This document shows, in pieces, positions 6,748-9,942 of a stretch of DNA of 9,942 nt. The stretch covers positions 1-9,942 of the forward strand of contig CBDUUV010000093.1 in the NCBI GenBank assembly GCA_965370495.1, read 5' to 3'. Made by a program: the position numbers and the translations under genes. The first letter of the stretch is position 1, and every line of letters starts with the position of its first letter. The DNA is from Krumholzibacterium sp965370495 (GTDB lineage: Bacteria; Krumholzibacteriota; Krumholzibacteriia; Krumholzibacteriales; Krumholzibacteriaceae). Under the pieces are notes generated by a model. The model saw only the letters and a list, made by a program, of their open reading frames with translations. It searched no databases and was not told where the DNA came from.

Positions 6748-6776
6748 TTGATTATTTGATAATTTGTTACGCTAAT
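6748..6776 (+). promoter_or_regulatory. Candidate promoter of the PhzF-family gene
   Basis: TTGATT (6748-6753) and GCTAAT (6771-6776) are separated by 17 bp, each matching the sigma-70 consensus at four of six positions. The region is AT-rich. The predicted transcript start near 6783 leaves a leader of about 90 bases to ATG 6875. It overlaps the inverted repeat at 6774-6794. Confidence 0.35.
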
Positions 6777-6794
6777 CACACAACCATTGTGATT
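6774..6794. promoter_or_regulatory. Operator-like inverted repeat over the PhzF transcription start
   Basis: AATCACA (6774-6780) and TGTGATT (6788-6794) are perfect inverted repeats with a seven-base spacer. They cover the end of the candidate -10 and the predicted start site, where a repressor would act. The half-site order (TCACA then TGTGA) is the reverse of a CRP/FNR-type site, so a different regulator is implied. Confidence 0.4.
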
Positions 6795-6874
6795 GGATGG
6801 TGTTTTCAGAAGACCGCAGGATTTATGCACTATATTCAATGCAATCTGCGCAGTTGACCGGAAGTGGCGCCTGT

Positions 6875-7831
6875 ATGAAAGAGATCAAGATAAAACGGAT
6901 CGATGTATTTACTACGAATCCCTTTGGAGGTAATCCTGCAGGAGTGGTAATAGACCACGAATGCTTATTCGCTGACAGTATCCAGAAAATCGCCGCGGAA
7001 ATGAAGATGAACCTGATAGAACTCGCATATATATGCCGATCCAATTCTAATAAAGCTGATTTCAGGGTCAGGTTCTATACACCCGATAAAGAACTGGAAT
7101 TCAGCGGCCACGTTGCTATCGGAGCCTGTTACGCATTGATAGAAGCAGGTGAAATATCCTTAAGTGATGGTATTACGACCGTGATATTCGAAACGAATAT
7201 GGGCAATATTCCAATGGATATCTATTTCAATTCCGATTACCGGGCGGGGAGCATTACCAATATCGAAAATCTGGAAAAAATAATGATGCAGCAGCCTTTA
7301 TATTCTTTTCAGGATTCTGCCGTCCCGGCAAAGGAAATCGCTGATGTACTCGGTATCGATCCGATGGATATCGTCAGCACAGGACTCCCGATCGCAACCG
7401 CTTCGAACGAGATCGACTGGCTGATAATCCCTGTTAAATCAAAAGAAGTTATCTGTAATATGCGCCCTGACCTTATCAAGCTGGGAATAATGAACCGTAA
7501 GTACAATGTCTGGAGCAATCACATCTTTTCCCTGGATACATATGATCCTTCATGCATCACATATTCGAGAAACTTCAGCCCCCTGATGGGGTTGTGGGAA
7601 GACCCTGCCTCAGCCAACGGGTCGGCAGGACTTGGAACATACCTTCGGCATTATGGTATCAGCGCATCCGAATCAATGGTAATGCAGCAGGGAAATGAGA
7701 TCGACAACCTGACCAGGATGCTGGTCGAGATTATTCTGGAAAATGGACACATGAAAAATGTGCGTGTCGGAGGTCTTGCTGTAAATTCTATAGAGCGGAA
7801 ACTTGAACTGCCGGAAAAAAGTCCGGCCTGA
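6875..7831 (+). CDS. PhzF-family isomerase/epimerase-like protein
   Basis: A 318-residue cytosolic protein of the PhzF superfamily, whose members share the diaminopimelate-epimerase fold and include the phenazine enzyme PhzF. Seen in order: DVFTTNPFGGNPAGVV (10-25), the catalytic-Glu block NLIELAYI with Glu49, RFYTPDKELEFSGHVAIGA (66-84) with His79, and WEDPASANGSAG (241-252) with Asp243. The usual Cys of the CGH motif is Ser77 here, as expected for PhzF-type acid/base chemistry using Glu, not the two-Cys chemistry of DapF. ATG 6875 has GGAAGTGG seven bases upstream and matches the family N-terminus; an in-frame ATG at 6797 would add 26 poorly matching residues and start only about 14 bases after the predicted transcript start. 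No phenazine genes lie nearby, so the substrate is unknown. Confidence 0.92.
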   Translation: MKEIKIKRIDVFTTNPFGGNPAGVVIDHECLFADSIQKIAAEMKMNLIELAYICRSNSNKADFRVRFYTPDKELEFSGHVAIGACYALIEAGEISLSDGITTVIFETNMGNIPMDIYFNSDYRAGSITNIENLEKIMMQQPLYSFQDSAVPAKEIADVLGIDPMDIVSTGLPIATASNEIDWLIIPVKSKEVICNMRPDLIKLGIMNRKYNVWSNHIFSLDTYDPSCITYSRNFSPLMGLWEDPASANGSAGLGTYLRHYGISASESMVMQQGNEIDNLTRMLVEIILENGHMKNVRVGGLAVNSIERKLELPEKSPA

Positions 7832-7860
7832 CCTGACAAAACACCTGTACACGAATACTG

Positions 7861-9288
7861 TCAATCTTCCCTGAACAAGCTAACGAACCTGTAGAACAGC
7901 ATCACATCTCTGAAATTCGATACCAGGCCTACCGATGCTCGCACCGCTCCCGTGCTTTTGCCATCTATACACTGCCTGAATTCCTCCACAGTCATCCGTG
8001 ACTCAGGAACAGCCATACAAGCGATCATCTCGTTCTTTGAGAGTCCGAGTGCAAGTTCTCCGGCACCTGGATTGCAAAAACACCCTGTCCGCAGGGATAT
8101 CTTCCACTCATTTGATCTCTGTTCGACCAGTGAATGATCGATCACTCTACCATCCTTGTCATAGATGTTGATTGTGACCGCCCCCCCTCTGGCCTCGCTG
8201 TCAGCCGGGCCATACAGCCGGATCACAGATTTCCCGTTACCGTGTTCCAGTTTCAGCAGATTAGTAGTCAGCCAGTGAGTAAGGCACCGTACCCTCGTAT
8301 GGATTGTATCGATACCGATCGAATCTATATGATCCAGCCCAAGACTGACAGCCGGCAGGTTGGCATAGTCGAGTGTTCCATCCTCGAAACCTTCGGCGCC
8401 AGGAGCCAGATAATGCTGGTCCGCCTGAACAGAGGCCACAGTTATAGTCCCTCCTGCAAACCAGGGACGCTGAAGTTTTTCGAGAGCTTTCCTGCGAGCT
8501 ATCAAAGCACCTACTCCTGTCGGATATCCAAAGATCTTGTAAAAGGAAATCGCAACATAGTCAGGCCGGTAGAGCTCAAGATCAAGCCTGTTGGTTGGAA
8601 CAAAAGCCGCCGCATCCAGAAGAACATCCCACCCCCTGGACTGAGCCAGTTCTATCCACTCGAGAGGATGCTGGGTGCCAGAGAAATTCGATTGAGCAGG
8701 ATAGGCAAAAAGCTTGTTCCTGGCTGAACTGCCTTCATCAAGGTACTGCTCCAGAACCACTTGCGAGATCCTGAGATCTGGCGGTATCACCGGTACATAC
8801 CTTGTGACCGCGCCGCGTACCCGGTCGAATTCACGAATCCCCAGGACTGAATTGTGATTGTCGAAACTGAGAAGCAGTTCATCTTCGCTTTCGAAAGGAT
8901 AGGCTTCACCGACAAGTTTCAAAGCATGGCTGGCATTGGATGTAAATATCAGTACATATTCGCCTGCAGGCGCATTGAAATAGCTTAGTACTTTTTCCCG
9001 GCATTCTTTCACCTTGTCGGTAGTATAAGCTGAAGTCGGGTTGGAGGAATGGGGATTTCCCAGTACATTCCCCAGCAGGAATTCCATATGACTCCTGATC
9101 TGAGAATCACTGTAGAGGCCGCCTCCTGTATAGTCGAGATATATATGGCCCTGTTTATCCAGCTTGGAATAATCTTTCTCCCGCAGTTCATCTATCGTCA
9201 ATGTTGTATTGTATTCCGGATATTCTTCCAGGAACATCTTGTAATGTTCTTTGATCTCTTCATCTTTGATGTCGTTTATATTCCACAC
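7861..9288 (-). CDS. Class V PLP-dependent enzyme, Moco-sulfurase-like cysteine desulfurase
   Basis: A 475-residue aminotransferase class V protein most like the N-terminal (desulfurase) half of molybdenum-cofactor sulfurases. It has IYLDYTGGGLY (49-59), NPHSSNPTSAYTTDKV (78-93), IFTSNASHALKLV (114-126), the PLP-facing Asp in DVLLDAAAF (221-229), the Schiff-base lysine block SFYKIFGYPTGVGAL (248-262, Lys251) and the persulfide-bearing RTGCFCNPGA (400-409, Cys403 with Cys405). The C-terminal block ends in VRASVGLVSNFRDV (449-462), also typical. The MOSC domain of eukaryotic fusion proteins is absent. It would take sulfur from L-cysteine as an enzyme persulfide; the acceptor is unknown and no Moco gene is in view. 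The start is GTG with only a weak upstream GGATG; ATG 9237 is an alternative. It follows the DUF2914 gene by 35 bp. Confidence 0.92.
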   Translation of the reverse strand: MWNINDIKDEEIKEHYKMFLEEYPEYNTTLTIDELREKDYSKLDKQGHIYLDYTGGGLYSDSQIRSHMEFLLGNVLGNPHSSNPTSAYTTDKVKECREKVLSYFNAPAGEYVLIFTSNASHALKLVGEAYPFESEDELLLSFDNHNSVLGIREFDRVRGAVTRYVPVIPPDLRISQVVLEQYLDEGSSARNKLFAYPAQSNFSGTQHPLEWIELAQSRGWDVLLDAAAFVPTNRLDLELYRPDYVAISFYKIFGYPTGVGALIARRKALEKLQRPWFAGGTITVASVQADQHYLAPGAEGFEDGTLDYANLPAVSLGLDHIDSIGIDTIHTRVRCLTHWLTTNLLKLEHGNGKSVIRLYGPADSEARGGAVTINIYDKDGRVIDHSLVEQRSNEWKISLRTGCFCNPGAGELALGLSKNEMIACMAVPESRMTVEEFRQCIDGKSTGAVRASVGLVSNFRDVMLFYRFVSLFRED

Positions 9289-9323
9289 CAGTTAGCAACA
9301 CATCCCTGAACAAGCCCGCAAAT

Positions 9324-9734
9324 CTATTCGTTCACAGGTTTGTAGACAAATTCTCTACTAGCGATTACATCACCGTTTTCAAGAACGATATCCACACGCC
9401 AGGCACCGGACCAGGCCTGAATAATCCTCTTTGAACTCCAGGTCCGCCAGTTTGATGATCTCAAGGTCAACTCGACCCGAGCCTTTTCCTCTTCTCCAAA
9501 AATCCAGACGTGATATATTTTCACATCTTCGGCAGCGCCTGTTATCCTCGTGAAACAGTAGATCCGCTCCATGGTATCAAAAAATTGACTGTTGGCCCCG
9601 ACAGGCTGTCGATCTTCGACACCTGTGCAAAACACGACCTCGGAAACAACTAATTCAGTTTTTTGCGCACTGGCCCCGGTAGAGGCCACAAGTACAGTCA
9701 TCAGGATCATAAATAACGTGGTTAACTTTATCAT
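9324..9734 (-). CDS. Exported DUF2914-domain protein
   Basis: A 136-residue protein. Residues 1-23 are a Sec signal peptide (MIKLTTLF..., cleavage after ASTGASA). The mature part matches DUF2914: ERIYCFTRI with Cys60, YHVWIFGEEEKARVELTL (74-91), SNWRTWSSKRI (94-104) and GAWRVDIVLENGDV (110-123). The domain is a small beta-rich extracytoplasmic module of unknown function, often appended to other envelope domains; here it stands alone. Cys36 and Cys60 could form a disulfide. ATG 9734 is preferred because AGGAGG lies six bases upstream; the adjacent GTG at 9737 would be too close. It is the first gene of a possible - strand operon with the class V enzyme, driven by the strong promoter at 9774-9802. 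Confidence 0.9.
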   Translation of the reverse strand: MIKLTTLFMILMTVLVASTGASAQKTELVVSEVVFCTGVEDRQPVGANSQFFDTMERIYCFTRITGAAEDVKIYHVWIFGEEEKARVELTLRSSNWRTWSSKRIIQAWSGAWRVDIVLENGDVIASREFVYKPVNE

Positions 9735-9773
9735 CACCTTCCTCCTGAGTAATAGTCAAACCGCACAATGGAA

Positions 9774-9802
9774 AGTCTAAATTAACCGAACGAAAGTGTC
9801 AA
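9774..9802 (-). promoter_or_regulatory. Strong sigma-70-type promoter of the DUF2914 gene
   Basis: On the - strand a perfect TTGACA (plus 9797-9802) is followed after exactly 17 bp by TAGACT (9774-9779), four of six -10 matches. Transcription would start near 9767, giving a leader of about 33 bases to ATG 9734. This is the best promoter in the window. Confidence 0.6.
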
Positions 9803-9810
9803 TCGATTGA
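9799..9810. promoter_or_regulatory. 12-bp perfect palindrome on the -35 element
   Basis: TCAATCGATTGA is its own reverse complement and overlaps the -35 of the DUF2914 promoter, so a bound dimer would block polymerase. A second inverted repeat, TACCG-GATACA-CGGTA (9813-9828), lies three bases further upstream. The regulator is unknown. Confidence 0.35.
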
Positions 9811-9919
9811 ATTACCGGATACACGGTACGGGGTTTCGTTGATTGGTGCGTATTGCAGAGTAAATCTTGATAAGGAACGATTATTTTTCCACATGGGGAA
9901 TACTGTAATACCGGAAAAA

Positions 9920-9942
9920 ATGATTCTTCCGAAACTCGGCAG
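9920..9942 (+). CDS. Possible 5' end of a lipoyl-domain (E2-type) protein, cut by the window edge
   Basis: An ATG at 9920, preceded by GGAAAAA, opens a frame reading MILPKLG to the window end. This resembles the very start of lipoyl or biotinyl domains of 2-oxoacid dehydrogenase E2 subunits (M..MPKLG). An in-frame ATG at 9893 would add nine residues. Seven residues are too few for a firm call. The start would be divergent from the DUF2914 gene. Confidence 0.25.

Noticed and set aside
6774..6794. CRP/FNR-type binding site
   Set aside because: The half-sites are in reverse order (TCACA...TGTGA) with a seven-base spacer. A CRP site would read TGTGA-N6-TCACA.
7810..7827. GCCGGA-N6-TCCGGC hairpin as terminator of the PhzF gene
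   Set aside because: It lies within the last codons before the stop and has no T-run on either strand. It may be incidental, or at most a weak 3' stem.
8134..8727. Open frame of 197 codons on the + strand
   Set aside because: Antisense to the desulfurase gene, no recognisable domain and no Shine-Dalgarno. The opposite strand has all family motifs.

Overview
The window reads as a chromosomal housekeeping/accessory stretch of a Gram-negative, probably uncultured bacterium. Base composition is moderate and most starts are ATG behind purine-rich Shine-Dalgarno sequences. Two proteins carry Sec-type signal peptides and one iron-sulfur protein is membrane-bound. No rRNA, tRNA, insertion sequence, prophage or CRISPR array was seen. 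The gene mix (orphan ATP-grasp enzyme, UMF1-type transporter, Moco-sulfurase-like class V enzyme, DUF2914 protein, NfeD/SPFH pair) would suit the FCB superphylum or a related lineage, but this is a weak inference.

Left block (1-1571, + strand): a small exported cysteine-containing protein overlaps by one base a NapH/NosR-type polytopic protein with two ferredoxin clusters, probably one membrane electron-transfer unit. It ends tail to tail, with a 16-bp overlap, against an orphan ATP-grasp ligase on the - strand (1556-2719). Next come nfeD and an SPFH/stomatin-like gene (3911-4363 and 2893-3888), a classic membrane-quality pair in one - strand operon. A 10-bp perfect hairpin separates this pair from the ATP-grasp gene.

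Middle block (4364-5253): between nfeD and an intact dodecin gene lie about 460 bp without an intact gene. On the - strand this holds the decayed remains of a response-regulator receiver domain. The receiver core is recovered only by dropping one T from an 8-T run. A HATPase-like trace may sit just upstream, which would make it the tail of a dead hybrid histidine kinase.

Right block (5254-9942): a UMF1/Atg22-type major facilitator (- strand) is divergent from a PhzF-family isomerase (+ strand). The shared intergenic region holds a C8 tract, candidate promoters and an operator-like inverted repeat. PhzF converges on a Moco-sulfurase-like, PLP-dependent cysteine desulfurase. Upstream of that on the same strand is an exported DUF2914 protein, whose promoter is the best in the window (perfect TTGACA, 17-bp spacer) with a 12-bp palindrome on the -35. 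The right edge may hold the first codons of a lipoyl-domain protein.

I do not see a convincing new multi-gene system. The most informative non-obvious signals are the frameshifted receiver pseudogene, the electron-transfer gene pair, and the two 8-bp C/G tracts beside candidate promoters on either side of the transporter.
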